This document shows positions 36,669-46,140 of a stretch of 64,000 nt of DNA, piece after piece. Origin of the DNA: Chitinophaga varians. GTDB lineage: Bacteria > Bacteroidota > Bacteroidia > Chitinophagales > Chitinophagaceae. Every line of letters starts with the position of its first letter. Within the stretch, counting starts at the first letter, position 1. The DNA lies in contig NZ_JABAIA010000002.1 of assembly GCF_012641275.1 (NCBI RefSeq), positions 62,001-126,000 on the forward strand. Direction: 5' to 3'. The notes beneath the pieces were generated by a model. It ran no database searches. It saw nothing but the letters and a program-made list of their open reading frames with translations, and was not told the DNA's origin. The position numbers and the translations under genes are program-made.

Positions 36669-37106
36669 TTAGTGTTCTTCCTTGTTGTAGGGTACCACGA
36701 GTACGGGTATACGGGCGTGACGGATAATGTATTCCGCCGTGCTGCCTACCAGCATGTGGTTGAGGCCGGTGCGTCCGTGGGTGCCAACCACCAGGATGGC
36801 ATGTTCCCCGTTGTGGGCCTCGTCAAGTGTTTCGTTTTTTGGATTGCCGGTCGTTACACGGATGTTGATATTGGCAGCCGGGTATTTGTTTTTGTAAGTC
36901 TGAAGAATGTCTTCTGCTTCTTTAATCCTGCCTGGTATGTCATCGGTAAATACGGGACCAGCTTCCGGCAGGCCGAGGCCTATGCCGATTTCGATCACGG
37001 TGAACAACGTAACGGAAGCCTGCATTTTTTCAGCCAGCTCAACGCCTGTGTTGATCACCTGTTCGGAGAATGGACTCAGGTCGACTGCGATCATGATTTC
37101 TGCCAT
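36669..37106 (-). CDS. Universal stress protein, UspA family
   Basis: The start is ATG 37106 (MAEIMIAVDLSPFS), a typical family N-terminus. The alternative ATG 37139 falls inside an operator palindrome. The 145-residue protein has the ATP-binding motif G108-x2-G111-x9-G121-S122 (GTHGRTG...VGST), so it is probably an ATP-binding UspA-type protein. It lies just downstream of a tetR gene. A copy of the palindrome found before tetR lies in the gap, so it is probably controlled by that regulator. Stress signal unknown. Confidence 0.9.
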   Translation of the reverse strand: MAEIMIAVDLSPFSEQVINTGVELAEKMQASVTLFTVIEIGIGLGLPEAGPVFTDDIPGRIKEAEDILQTYKNKYPAANINIRVTTGNPKNETLDEAHNGEHAILVVGTHGRTGLNHMLVGSTAEYIIRHARIPVLVVPYNKEEH

Positions 37107-37124
37107 ATGCGGTGTATTTATTTG

Positions 37125-37138
37125 TGAATAATTATTCA
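37125..37138. promoter_or_regulatory. TetR-type operator between tetR and usp
   Basis: TGAATAATTATTCA is a perfect 14-bp palindrome in the short gap between tetR and usp. Extended by one base on the left it reads GTGAATA-AT-TATTCA, almost the same as the palindrome before tetR (37737-37754). Confidence 0.65.
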
Positions 37139-37151
37139 TTTATTATAACTG

Positions 37152-37724
37152 TCAGGCTTTGATGGCGTCCCAACAGAGATCGAACGTAATACTTGTCCGG
37201 GTTTTTGTAAGGGCCGTACCACTGTAGTGCGTTTGTTTCACCAGTTCGTTCATGGAGCCGATGATAAAGGTGATCAGCAGGTTCTGGTCCACATTTTTGA
37301 TCAGTTGTTCCGTTTGCCCTCTTGCTATCAGCGCATAAAACGGTTCCGCCAGCTGTCTGGCCTTTTCCCGTGTGGCTGCAGTGATGTAGGGAGAGTGGTA
37401 ACACTGTTCCAGGAAAATAAACTCTTCAAAGTTCTGCAGCCGGTAGCGGAGTATGTTCATCCAGATATGCCGGAAACCAGGCTTGAACGGCTGCTGCGCA
37501 TCATATCCCCTGAAGGACACCGCAATGGAGTTTTCCCGGCAGGCGGCAAATAATGCGTTGATCAGCGCATCTTTGTTATCGAAATATACGTACAGGGTGC
37601 CGGTGGCGATGCCTGCTTCTTTGGAAATATCTCCCATGGTCATGCCTGCCAGTCCCTTTTTAGCCACCAGCTTCAGCACGGCCCTGAGAATACGCGCATA
37701 CTTCTTATCGTCTTTCAGTTTCAC
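37152..37724 (-). CDS. TetR/AcrR-family transcriptional regulator
   Basis: This 190-residue protein starts at GTG 37724 (MKLKDDKKYARILRAVLKL). The N-terminal HTH (about residues 8-55) has the TetR pattern: KKGLAGMTMGDISKEAGIA, then TGTLYVYFDNKDALINALF. The C-terminal ligand domain is not assignable. The start lies 13 bases from a perfect inverted repeat AGTGAATA/TATTCACT, and a near copy lies between it and usp. This fits autoregulation plus control of usp. It probably acts as a repressor released by an unknown ligand. Confidence 0.9.
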   Translation of the reverse strand: MKLKDDKKYARILRAVLKLVAKKGLAGMTMGDISKEAGIATGTLYVYFDNKDALINALFAACRENSIAVSFRGYDAQQPFKPGFRHIWMNILRYRLQNFEEFIFLEQCYHSPYITAATREKARQLAEPFYALIARGQTEQLIKNVDQNLLITFIIGSMNELVKQTHYSGTALTKTRTSITFDLCWDAIKA

Positions 37725-37736
37725 CTTACAAATATA

Positions 37737-37754
37737 AGTGAATATTTATTCACT
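37737..37754. promoter_or_regulatory. TetR autoregulatory operator
   Basis: AGTGAATA (37737-37744) and TATTCACT (37747-37754) form a perfect inverted repeat with 2-bp spacing, 13 bases before the tetR GTG start. The near-identical site at 37125-37138 supports a common regulator. Confidence 0.7.
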
Positions 37755-39211
37755 AAAAAGCTGTTTTAAGTGTTTTCAAAGACTCATTGAAACGTGTTTA
37801 CAGGTACCTGTGAGAAAAACGGAAATGACGTTATAGCAGCAAAAAGAGGGGCAAACCGGGGAAATCAGGGTAACGGGCAGTAAAGAGGAAAAAATAACCG
37901 TTAAGCAACCCATCACGATCAACCCCCGTAGTTTATACCACAGGGGTACTGTAGTCTGTTGATTAAATCACGCTTTGGAAAAACGTTGGTTTAACCAGCA
38001 TATTAAAATTAGTCAACCATTGATTAGAAAAATCCAACTGGCCTGGACAAGCCGATTGGGGTTTAGCTGAGATATTTGTTAGATGTATGCATTTCATTTG
38101 TTACTATTTTTCATAACGCAGTGTTAGTACCGTAATATTACTGGCAATCCCCACTGATTTAGTTAATAGAATCTAAACGTCTCCGGATTAACAAATGGAA
38201 ACGCTGTTGAGATCGACTGAAACCCTTTGTGGATAAGGATTGATAGGATTTAGATATTTATCCACACTTATTAACAGGTATCCACACACGATATCCACAT
38301 AGATGTTGATAACTGATAAAAACCTTGTCTGTCGTGATGATGGTATTGCTGGTTGACTATCTGCAGACGGCAAATTGCCGGTTTATCCACAGATGTTATC
38401 CACATACCCTGTAGCGTCGTCTGGAAATGTGGCCTGGCAGGTATTTGTTTTTTCAATTGCCGGAAGGAAGACCGTGAAACACCCTGCTGACAAGCGGTAG
38501 CCGCCATCTCAATGCCATAATGACGCTGAAAAGGTGGCTGCGGAATGCTGACAGCCTTCCATACTGTGGCGAATACCCGGAATGCATGCACTGACGGGGA
38601 GTCGCGGTCAGCCGCCGGCCGCTCTTCCAGGAAAGCCTTGCCTGAAGCCGGTTGACACCCGGGACACGGTCACGCACCTACGGACTGGCTACGATCCGGC
38701 CCTGCATGATAGCCGGGTGACCTATTGTCCGTTACCGGTGAAAAGCTCTTCCCATGACTTTACCATAAGTCAACCTGATTCCCTGAATACTGCAATACTA
38801 TTGCGTTGGAGCATCCCAAAAACATTACTGCGGAGCACACCTGATATGCTCTGCGGTAATGATGCAGTATGATTTGCTCAAAAAACACTGCTGTGGAGAA
38901 TAACCATATGTTCCCTTATTATTACAGGAAAACAACTGCGATAATGATGCGGGAAGGCCGGAGCGAATATTGTTGACCTACAATCATCGACAGTTGAAAA
39001 TGAAACTTAAAGCCCTTATTTTTAAACAGAACGTCAGGAAGAAAAACGCAATTCACCGGCCGCGGGTTGTAAAGTCCTGAAGGGCCTGACTGCGACCATA
39101 TGGCAGATGTCAGCCGGCAACTGTTTACATCAACGGTGATCAAAGCCCCGGGAGCGCTACGCCGGGCGAGGTAAATTAATCCTGCAATAACACTTAAAAC
39201 AGCGTTACACA
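37755..39211. other. Candidate chromosomal replication origin (oriC) with DnaA-box cluster
   Basis: No credible gene lies in this roughly 1.45-kb stretch. Perfect DnaA boxes TTATCCACA occur at 38258-38266, 38383-38391 and 38396-38404, and on the other strand at 38228-38236. One-mismatch boxes are at 38278-38286 (GTATCCACA), 38291-38299 (ATATCCACA) and 38304-38312 (TTATCAACA, other strand). That is seven boxes within 177 bases. AT-rich sequence lies to the left (about 37930-38280) and could be the unwinding element. Seven genes left of the stretch all run leftward and eleven genes right of it all run rightward. Bacteroidota origins need not be next to dnaA. This reading is an inference. Confidence 0.7.
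38823..38861. repeat. Imperfect inverted repeat in the origin region
   Basis: CATTACTGCGGAGCA (38823-38837) and TGCTCTGCGGTAATG (38847-38861) pair at 13 of 15 positions with a 9-nt loop. No T tract follows. It may be a protein site or a structural element of the origin region. Confidence 0.55.
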
Positions 39212-39409
39212 ATGACCAGGGAAGAATTAGTTGAATTGGTGAAAAAGATATCCGTCGCAGCGGGCACCGAAGAAGAGATCGGCAATATGCTTGATTTGCT
39301 GGAGAAGCATGTGCCCGATCCCAACGTATGCGACTATATTTACTGGGAAGACCTTACGCCGGAAGAAGTGGTGAATAAAGCACTGAAATACAAACCTATC
39401 CGGCTTTAA
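39212..39409 (+). CDS. Colicin/pyocin immunity-like small protein
   Basis: The 65 residues follow the pattern of DNase-colicin immunity proteins such as Im9: an N-terminal helix TREELVELVKKI, an acidic helix TEEEIGNMLDLLEKHV, then DPNVCDYIYWED and TPEEVVNKALKYK. In Im9 the toxin contact is made by Asp51, Tyr54 and Tyr55; here the matching residues are Asp41, Tyr44 and Trp45. No bacteriocin or HNH nuclease gene is nearby, so this would be an orphan immunity gene protecting against toxins of other strains, or a family member with another role. It is followed by a terminator at 39481. Confidence 0.72.
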   Translation: MTREELVELVKKISVAAGTEEEIGNMLDLLEKHVPDPNVCDYIYWEDLTPEEVVNKALKYKPIRL

Positions 39410-39480
39410 CAACCACCGGACGGCAAATGGGAATAGTATCAGCTGCTGCAATGATATCTCAGTAAAACCGCAAAAAAATA

Positions 39481-39511
39481 CCCTTGCTGTGACAATGCAG
39501 CAAGGGCTTTA
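39481..39511 (+). terminator. Terminator after immunity-like gene
   Basis: CCCTTGCTG (39481-39489) pairs perfectly with CAGCAAGGG (39498-39506), followed by CTTT. A-rich sequence lies before the stem. The rest of the 424-base gap up to 39833 is AT-rich with no further gene seen; it should hold the promoter of the first fucosidase operon. Confidence 0.75.
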
Positions 39512-39833
39512 AAAACATTCACATGTCATCTGCAGAAAGATAGAGCTACTGACAGATGTTGATAATCAAAATTGAAGCCTAGTAATATGTTGAATAAGAT
39601 GAATACTAACCGTTGAAAAAGTTATCATGCAGGATGCAAGTGTTAACTTCTGTTATCGAAGATAGAAATTACATTTTGTAAAATTGGTTAACCATTCGTT
39701 AACGTAAGCGTATAGCCTTGAATGCTATCCTTTTCTTATATCATTTTCCCTTTCCCTGATATCATTTTCCAGCCGCTTGCACATGCCAGTGCTTATGTAT
39801 ATTTTTTGACCGGTGCTATAAAAATCCAGCGTT

Positions 39834-41621
39834 ATGAAGCGACTTGTACTGTTGTTATGGACGGTATGTTGGTATCCTGCCCTTTTTGCCCAGGATATGC
39901 CAGATATGTGGACGAAATCCGGCGGTAACAACCCTGCCCATCCGGGCCTGAAATGGTTCACCGGAGCCAAATTCGGCCTTTTTATCCACTGGGGGCTGTA
40001 TTCTAAACTAGGCGGCCGCTGGAAAGACAGCAGTTACTACGGCAGCGGTGAATGGATCATGAATCGCGCAAAAGCACCGGCAAAAGAATATGCTGCCGTC
40101 GCTAAAACCTTCAACCCTCAAGGATTTAACGCAGAGGAATGGGCCAACATCGCCAGTGAAGCGGGCGTAAAATACATGGTCATCACCGCCAAACATCACG
40201 AGGGATTCAGTATGTACGATTCCAAAGTGACCGACTTCGATATCGTAGATGCGTCGCCGTATGGCAAAGATCCCATGAAAGCGCTCTCCAAAGCCTGTCG
40301 CGATAAAGGCATCCGGTTCGGCTTCTATTACTCCCAGTTCCTCGACTGGCACGAACCGAACGGTGGCGGCAACAGCTGGGACTTTAAAACCAAAGACAAG
40401 GACTACCAGCAGTATTATCGCACCAAATCCATCCCGCAACTGAGAGAACTGCTCACCAACTACGGCCAGCTGGGACTGGTGTGGTTTGACATGCCGGGAG
40501 GGCTCACCCCGGAGCAGACCAAACAGATGATTGACAGCCTGCGCCTGCTGCAGCCCAATTGCCTGTTCAGCAGCAGGGTAGGCCATGGCCTCGGTGATTA
40601 CCGCGATTTTGGGGATTCTGAAGTGCCTCCGGTGCCTATCACCGGCGCATGGGAATCTATCTATACCCACAACGATTCCTGGGGATACATTCAACATGAC
40701 CTCAACTTTAAATCTCCCAAAGAAATTATACAACTGCTTTCCAATGTAGCCTCCAAAGGAGGTAACCTGATGCTCAACGTAGGACCGGACGGCGATGGCA
40801 AATGGCCGCAGTACTCCATCGACTATCTGAAAGCTACCGGCAGATGGTTAAAACAATATGGTGAAAGTATCTATGGTACTACCTATGGACTTATCCCTGC
40901 GCAGCCCTGGGGCGTTACGACCAGCAAACCCGGCAAACTGTTCCTCCATGTATGGGAAATGCCGGCCGATCGCCAGCTGCGGGTGCCCGGCGTGGACGCA
41001 AAGGTGAAGTCCGTTAAAATACTGGGCACTAGTACAACACTCAACTTCCGGCAACAACCAGGGGAAACCACTGTGCAACTGCCTGTAACGCTGCCGGATA
41101 CACGTAATACCGTATTGGTGATGGAATACGGCGGCAATCAGTCAGACCGCTCCCAACTGCGCACACAAACCGTCAGCAGCCAATACCCACAGGCCGAAAT
41201 ACCCACTGTATGGGCTATCTATAACGGCGCTGCCAAAAACAAACTGTTTACATGGTCACACTATTTCGGCGACTGGAAACATGACAACCTCGCCTATGAT
41301 ATGACCACACCGGAAGATGCACTTGTGTTTCCGCTAGACATACAGGACGCGGGAGATTACAGGATCGTCCTGGAATATGCCTGCGAACAGGCCAGCGCTT
41401 CACAGCAGGGCGTAGTAACGCTCAATGGCCAGCAGCTGCCTTTCCTGACACTGTTTACCGGTCAGTTCGACAGCCATAAGCCTATGATGTTTATCCGGCA
41501 CGCCATCGGTATCCTGCACGTGGACAAGCCGGGGATCAACAACCTGACCGTAAAACCAGTGTCAGGCAATCAAAAGGAATTGTTCCGGTTGCGCAAGGTC
41601 ATCCTTCAACCGGTGAAATAA
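39834..41621 (+). CDS. Secreted alpha-L-fucosidase, GH29
   Basis: This 595-residue protein has a signal peptide (about 1-20) and a GH29 barrel. It includes KFGLFIHWGLYSKLGG (about 46-61), the ITAKHHEGFSMYD region (His121-His122) and the nucleophile Asp219 in LVWFDMPGG. GH29 enzymes remove alpha-linked L-fucose with retention of configuration. A beta-rich C-terminal part (about 400-590) looks like a carbohydrate-binding or accessory domain. The gene leads a rightward operon of three enzymes with gaps of 24 and 32 bases. Linkage preference is not visible. Confidence 0.95.
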   Translation: MKRLVLLLWTVCWYPALFAQDMPDMWTKSGGNNPAHPGLKWFTGAKFGLFIHWGLYSKLGGRWKDSSYYGSGEWIMNRAKAPAKEYAAVAKTFNPQGFNAEEWANIASEAGVKYMVITAKHHEGFSMYDSKVTDFDIVDASPYGKDPMKALSKACRDKGIRFGFYYSQFLDWHEPNGGGNSWDFKTKDKDYQQYYRTKSIPQLRELLTNYGQLGLVWFDMPGGLTPEQTKQMIDSLRLLQPNCLFSSRVGHGLGDYRDFGDSEVPPVPITGAWESIYTHNDSWGYIQHDLNFKSPKEIIQLLSNVASKGGNLMLNVGPDGDGKWPQYSIDYLKATGRWLKQYGESIYGTTYGLIPAQPWGVTTSKPGKLFLHVWEMPADRQLRVPGVDAKVKSVKILGTSTTLNFRQQPGETTVQLPVTLPDTRNTVLVMEYGGNQSDRSQLRTQTVSSQYPQAEIPTVWAIYNGAAKNKLFTWSHYFGDWKHDNLAYDMTTPEDALVFPLDIQDAGDYRIVLEYACEQASASQQGVVTLNGQQLPFLTLFTGQFDSHKPMMFIRHAIGILHVDKPGINNLTVKPVSGNQKELFRLRKVILQPVK

Positions 41622-41645
41622 GGACTGCTAAATTTATAGTGACCA

Positions 41646-43802
41646 ATGAAAAAAACGATGCCCCTGCTATTGACAGCAGGCTTGTACGCCACGCTGGCAA
41701 CGGCACAGACAAAGATGCCGGCCCGCGACTGGCTGGTGGACCCGAAAGGGTATACCGCTACCGCCACGGAAAAGGGAAAAGAAATAGTGCTCAGTAATGG
41801 TTTGCTGAGCCGCAGTTTTCGTACTGCCCCCAACGTTATTTGTACCGATTTCCGCAACCTGGTGAGCGGAGAACAGCTGCTGCGTGCCGTAAAACCTGAA
41901 GCCCGCCTTTTTATCAATGGTCGCGCATACCAGGTAGGAGGCGCTGCCGGTCAACGCCAGCAGGCCTATCTGTTGCCCGGATGGCTCGGCAACCTGCAGG
42001 CCGGTGACCATGATTTTGTATATGCCGGCCATCAGATTACTGACCTGCAACCTGTGCTTGACTGGAAAGCCAACCGCTGGTGTTCCAATCCCCGTCAGGC
42101 TACCGGCAAAGCCGTGATCTTTACCTACAAAGCACAGGCGCCGGAGCTACAGGGCGTTGCTGTAAAAGTGCATTACGAAGTTTTTGATGGTATCCCGCTG
42201 CTGGCCAAGTGGCTGGAGGTGACTAACGGTAGCGGGCAAACGTTGAAGCTGGACCAGGTTGTCAATGAAATACTGGCCACGCCGGAAGAAGAGTCAACAG
42301 TTGTAGGAAGCCCGGACAAGATAAAGACGCCGCATGGCATTTACGTGGAAAGCAACTATACGTTCAATAACTCCATGACCGCTTCGCTCAGCGATCAGAC
42401 CACACACTGGAAAACGGACAGCACCTATACCTCACAGGTGAACTACGATTTACAGACACCCTGTTTGCTGGAAGTACATCCCAAAGTGGCGGTAGGTATT
42501 ACAATGGCCGCAGGGGAACATTTTGAATCCATCCGTACGTACGAACTGCTGCTCGACAGTTATGACAGGGAACGTAACGGGCTGGCCAAACGCCGCATGT
42601 ACCGGATAGTGGCGCCGTGGACCACAGAAAATCCCATATTCATGCATTTGGTCAGTACTGACCCGGTGAAGGTGAAGAATATCATCGATCAATGTGCGGC
42701 TACCGGCTACGAAGGTGTGATCCTCAGCTTCGGCAGCGGCCTCAATATGGAAGACACCAGCGCAGCCAATATCGCCAAATATAAAGCCCTGGCTGATTAT
42801 GCCCATAGTAAAAAAGTGATGCTGGGCGGTTACTCCCTGTTTTCGAGCAGGCGTATCAGTGATGAAGACGATGTGATCAATCCTGCTACCGGCAAACCCG
42901 GTGGCGCTTTCTTCGGCAACGCCCCTTGCCTGGGCAGTAAATGGGGCCTGGGCTACCTGGATAAACTGAAACATTTCATTACCGCCACCGGCTTCGACAT
43001 TTTCGAAAATGACGGGCCTTACCCCGGTGATGTCTGTGCTTCTGCCACGCATCCGGGGCATAGTGGCAAAGACGATTCCCAGTGGAAACAAATGCAGCTG
43101 CAAAAAGGGCTGTACCATTTCCTGAATGCCAAAGGCGTGTACATCAATGCGCCTGACTGGTACTTTATGGACGGCACCAATAAAATCGGTTTGGGCTACC
43201 GCGAAGTGAATTTCTCACTGCCAAGGGAAGAACAACTGATCCTCAACCGGCAGAATATTTTCGATGGTACCTGGGAAAAAACACCTTCCATGAGCTGGGG
43301 CTTTGTGCCGCTGAGCGAATACCATGGCGGTGGCGCTGATGCTACGCTGGAGCCGTTGAAAGACCATCTCGGCACTTATGAGCAACTAATGATGCAATAC
43401 TATGGCGCCGGCATACAGGCATGTTACCGCGGACCGCGGTTGTATGATACCGATGCCACACGTCAACTGGTGCAGCAGGTGATAGGCTGGTACAAAAAAT
43501 ACCGGGATATCCTTAATACCGACGTGATACACCTGCGCCGTGCCGATGGCCGTGACTGGGATGGTATTATGCATGTCAGTTCCGTCTTGCCACAGAAAGC
43601 CATGGTGATGCTCTATAATCCCACCACCGCGCCGGTTACCCGGGAAGTGGCGCTGCCGCTGTATTATACCGGGCTTACACAAACAGTGAAAATAAGAGAG
43701 AAAGAAGGTGCTTTAAAAACGTATAGCCTTGACCGTCAGTATACCGCACATGTGAAAGTGACTATCCCGGCGTCCGGGTATACCTGGCTGGTAGCAGAGT
43801 AA
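41646..43802 (+). CDS. Secreted melibiase-like glycoside hydrolase (alpha-galactosidase superfamily)
   Basis: This 718-residue protein has a signal peptide (ending TLATAQ). An N-terminal beta-sandwich-like part (to about 330) precedes a TIM-barrel with AATGYEGVILSFGSGLNMED, LADYAHSKKVMLGGYSL and FDIFENDGPYPGD. The Asp in FENDGPYPGD corresponds to the nucleophile position of clan GH-D (GH27/GH36) enzymes. Late motifs QACYRGPRLYDTD and HLRRADGRDWDGI are shared with a Bacteroidota group usually called alpha-galactosidase. The exact CAZy family and substrate are uncertain. It lies between two GH29 fucosidases. Confidence 0.75.
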   Translation: MKKTMPLLLTAGLYATLATAQTKMPARDWLVDPKGYTATATEKGKEIVLSNGLLSRSFRTAPNVICTDFRNLVSGEQLLRAVKPEARLFINGRAYQVGGAAGQRQQAYLLPGWLGNLQAGDHDFVYAGHQITDLQPVLDWKANRWCSNPRQATGKAVIFTYKAQAPELQGVAVKVHYEVFDGIPLLAKWLEVTNGSGQTLKLDQVVNEILATPEEESTVVGSPDKIKTPHGIYVESNYTFNNSMTASLSDQTTHWKTDSTYTSQVNYDLQTPCLLEVHPKVAVGITMAAGEHFESIRTYELLLDSYDRERNGLAKRRMYRIVAPWTTENPIFMHLVSTDPVKVKNIIDQCAATGYEGVILSFGSGLNMEDTSAANIAKYKALADYAHSKKVMLGGYSLFSSRRISDEDDVINPATGKPGGAFFGNAPCLGSKWGLGYLDKLKHFITATGFDIFENDGPYPGDVCASATHPGHSGKDDSQWKQMQLQKGLYHFLNAKGVYINAPDWYFMDGTNKIGLGYREVNFSLPREEQLILNRQNIFDGTWEKTPSMSWGFVPLSEYHGGGADATLEPLKDHLGTYEQLMMQYYGAGIQACYRGPRLYDTDATRQLVQQVIGWYKKYRDILNTDVIHLRRADGRDWDGIMHVSSVLPQKAMVMLYNPTTAPVTREVALPLYYTGLTQTVKIREKEGALKTYSLDRQYTAHVKVTIPASGYTWLVAE

Positions 43803-43834
43803 ACATCAATCATGAAATTTTTTAATTACAACTT

Positions 43835-45181
43835 ATGAAGAAACTGACATTCGCCGTTATTACGCTGCTGTGTTGTCTGCAGGTACAGGTGCAGGCGCAA
43901 CAGAAGAAACTTTTCAACGAAACGCCGGAGCAAACAGAAAAGCGCCTGTCCTGGTGGTTGCACGATCGCTTCGGCATGTTTATACACTGGGGCCTGTATT
44001 CCCTGCCAGCCCGCCATGAGTGGATTAAAAACTATGAGCGCATCACAGACAGCGCTTATCAGAAGTATTTCGACAACTTCGATCCTGACCTGTATAATCC
44101 GCGTGAGTGGGCCCGCATGGCCAAAGCCGCCGGTATGAAGTATGCCGTGATCACGACCAAGCACCATGAAGGTTTCTGTCTCTTTGATTCCAAATACACC
44201 GATTATAAAGCGACAAAGACAGCTGCCAAAAAGGACCTGATCAGGGAATGGGTGGACGCTTTCAGGGCAGAAGGACTGAAGGTCGGGTTTTATTATTCGC
44301 TGATTGACTGGCATCATCCGGACTTTACCATCGACAGGGTGCATCCGCAGCGTGTCAATGATCCGAAGGAATACGAAAGGCTCAATAAAGGCCGTGACAT
44401 GGAAAAGTACCGTACCTATCTGTTTAACCAGGTACGGGAGCTGATGACCAACTACGGAAAGGTTGATATCCTGTGGACAGACTTCTCTTATCCGGGTGCG
44501 AATGGAAAGGACCATAACGACTGGAATTCGGTGGAGCTGATCAAAATGGTGCGTAAGCTGCAACCGGGCATTATTATCAATGACAGGCTGGACCTCGGTG
44601 AATATGATGATGGCGGCGATTTTGCGACGCCGGAGCAATACAAGGTGTCTGAGTGGCCTACCCGTAACGGCAAGCGGATACATTGGGAAACCTGTCAGAC
44701 TTTCTCCGGCTCCTGGGGATATTACCGCGATGAGACTTCCTGGAAGGACAATAAACAGTTGCTGGTGTTGCTGATAGAATCTGTCAGCAAAGGCGGCAAC
44801 CTGTTGCTCAATGTAGGACCTACTTCCCGCGGCCTGTTCGATGCCCGTGCGCAGGAGCGCCTGCAGGGCATGGGCGCCTGGATGAAGGTCAACGGACGTT
44901 CCATCTATGGTTGTACAGAGGCGCCTGCCGGTATTCAACGGCCGGATAATACCCTGCTTACCTATAATCCCGACACAAAAAGATTGTATGTGCACCTGCT
45001 CGATTATCCGTTACAACGCATAGAGCTGCCGGGACTGAAAGGCAAGGTAAAATATGCGCAGTTCCTGCATGACGGATCTGAACTGAAAATGAAAGAAACC
45101 GATAAAGGCGCATTGGCCATAGATGTGCCGGTACGTAAGCCGGACGTGGAAATTCCGGTAATCGAGCTGATGCTGGAGTAG
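43835..45181 (+). CDS. Secreted alpha-L-fucosidase, GH29
   Basis: This 448-residue protein has a signal peptide (ending QVQAQ) and a GH29 barrel with FGMFIHWGLYSLPARHEW (about 46-63), VITTKHHEGFCLFDS and nucleophile Asp216 in ILWTDFSYPG. It is close to the standard GH29 length and lacks the long C-terminal extension of the first fucosidase in this operon, which suggests a different linkage or chain preference. It is the last of three enzyme genes and is followed by a strong terminator. Confidence 0.95.
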   Translation: MKKLTFAVITLLCCLQVQVQAQQKKLFNETPEQTEKRLSWWLHDRFGMFIHWGLYSLPARHEWIKNYERITDSAYQKYFDNFDPDLYNPREWARMAKAAGMKYAVITTKHHEGFCLFDSKYTDYKATKTAAKKDLIREWVDAFRAEGLKVGFYYSLIDWHHPDFTIDRVHPQRVNDPKEYERLNKGRDMEKYRTYLFNQVRELMTNYGKVDILWTDFSYPGANGKDHNDWNSVELIKMVRKLQPGIIINDRLDLGEYDDGGDFATPEQYKVSEWPTRNGKRIHWETCQTFSGSWGYYRDETSWKDNKQLLVLLIESVSKGGNLLLNVGPTSRGLFDARAQERLQGMGAWMKVNGRSIYGCTEAPAGIQRPDNTLLTYNPDTKRLYVHLLDYPLQRIELPGLKGKVKYAQFLHDGSELKMKETDKGALAIDVPVRKPDVEIPVIELMLE

Positions 45182-45207
45182 TTCCGCATCTGTATGCAAT
45201 GAGTATG

Positions 45208-45258
45208 AAAACGCAAAAGCGGAGGGTTATAATAAGCCTTCCGCTTTTTGCGTTTTTT
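45208..45258 (+). terminator. Terminator of first glycosidase operon
   Basis: AAACGCAAAAGCGGAGGG (from 45208) pairs with CCTTCCGCTTTTTGCGTTT (45237-45255) around a short loop, followed by T residues. Confidence 0.9.
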
Positions 45259-46140
45259 CAGCTATCAGAAAAAAGACTTCTTTTTGTGAAAAAAGATATT
45301 ATTTTTATCGTACCATTTCTTTTTGTTAAACATTCGAAATGAAGCTATTAATCAGGATTAAGCACATACCATGACACAACCGGTGCCTTAATCAGCTTCA
45401 GGATGCCGGAACACCGGACATCCCAATGTCATCAATACAGCAATGGTGCAACCATATCCGTATTATTCAGCCGGGTGCAACGGGTGATCAGGTGTATACC
45501 GTTAGTAACGGGAACGTATATACCGGGCACCGGAAGAACCACGGTGAAACACTAAAACCATTAAAACCATATTTTCCCGGATAAACCATAAATCGGCAGC
45601 CGGGGCCGATGAAGCAAGAAGTACTCAATACTGTAAGGTTGTCAGAGAAGTTCATCAACCAGTTACGGAACAGCAGCAATGGTAGAAGCATACAAGAAGC
45701 CCTATGTTTTCCCGGGTGTACATCAACCCATACCGGAAAACCAAATTTGAAAAAACAGATAAGGAAGTAGAAAAACGTGCAGAAATGGTTAAAATGTAAT
45801 ATATATGATTAAATATAATTTGTTAGAATTGCAAAAATAGCCGGCTTTCAAAAAGCTGATAACTAGTTGATTGTAATTCAGTTAATCCTTAATTTGTTGA
45901 TTTAAACCACGTTAGTTGTTAGTTTTTACTCTAATATTGAACAAATTGTATATTAATATTTATTGAAAAACCATATACGTATCCGATTGACTGCTGATAG
46001 TAATTGTTTCAAATTTGTTTGGGGTATGGAAACCGTGTGAACTTTCCATTATGCAAAATATTCAGCCATACCAGCTTCCAGACTTACGGTTAAAAATGGA
46101 AGATTTTCATACGAAATATACATAACCCAAAAGGAATAAT
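45259..46140. other. Long gene-free stretch before LuxR-type regulator
   Basis: No convincing gene is seen in these 880 bases. The right half (about 45780-46140) is strongly AT-rich and probably contains the promoter of the regulator at 46141. A possible ribosome binding site AAAAGGA lies 6 bases before its ATG. No repeat or hairpin of note was found. Confidence 0.5.

Noticed and set aside
38188-38872. Overlapping ORFs of 60-106 codons in the DnaA-box region
   Set aside because: They overlap each other in different frames, contain the DnaA boxes, and have no recognisable sequence features.
45488-45691. 67-codon leftward ORF in the gap before the LuxR-type gene
   Set aside because: No start context, no domain, and low-complexity aromatic-rich translation; probably chance.
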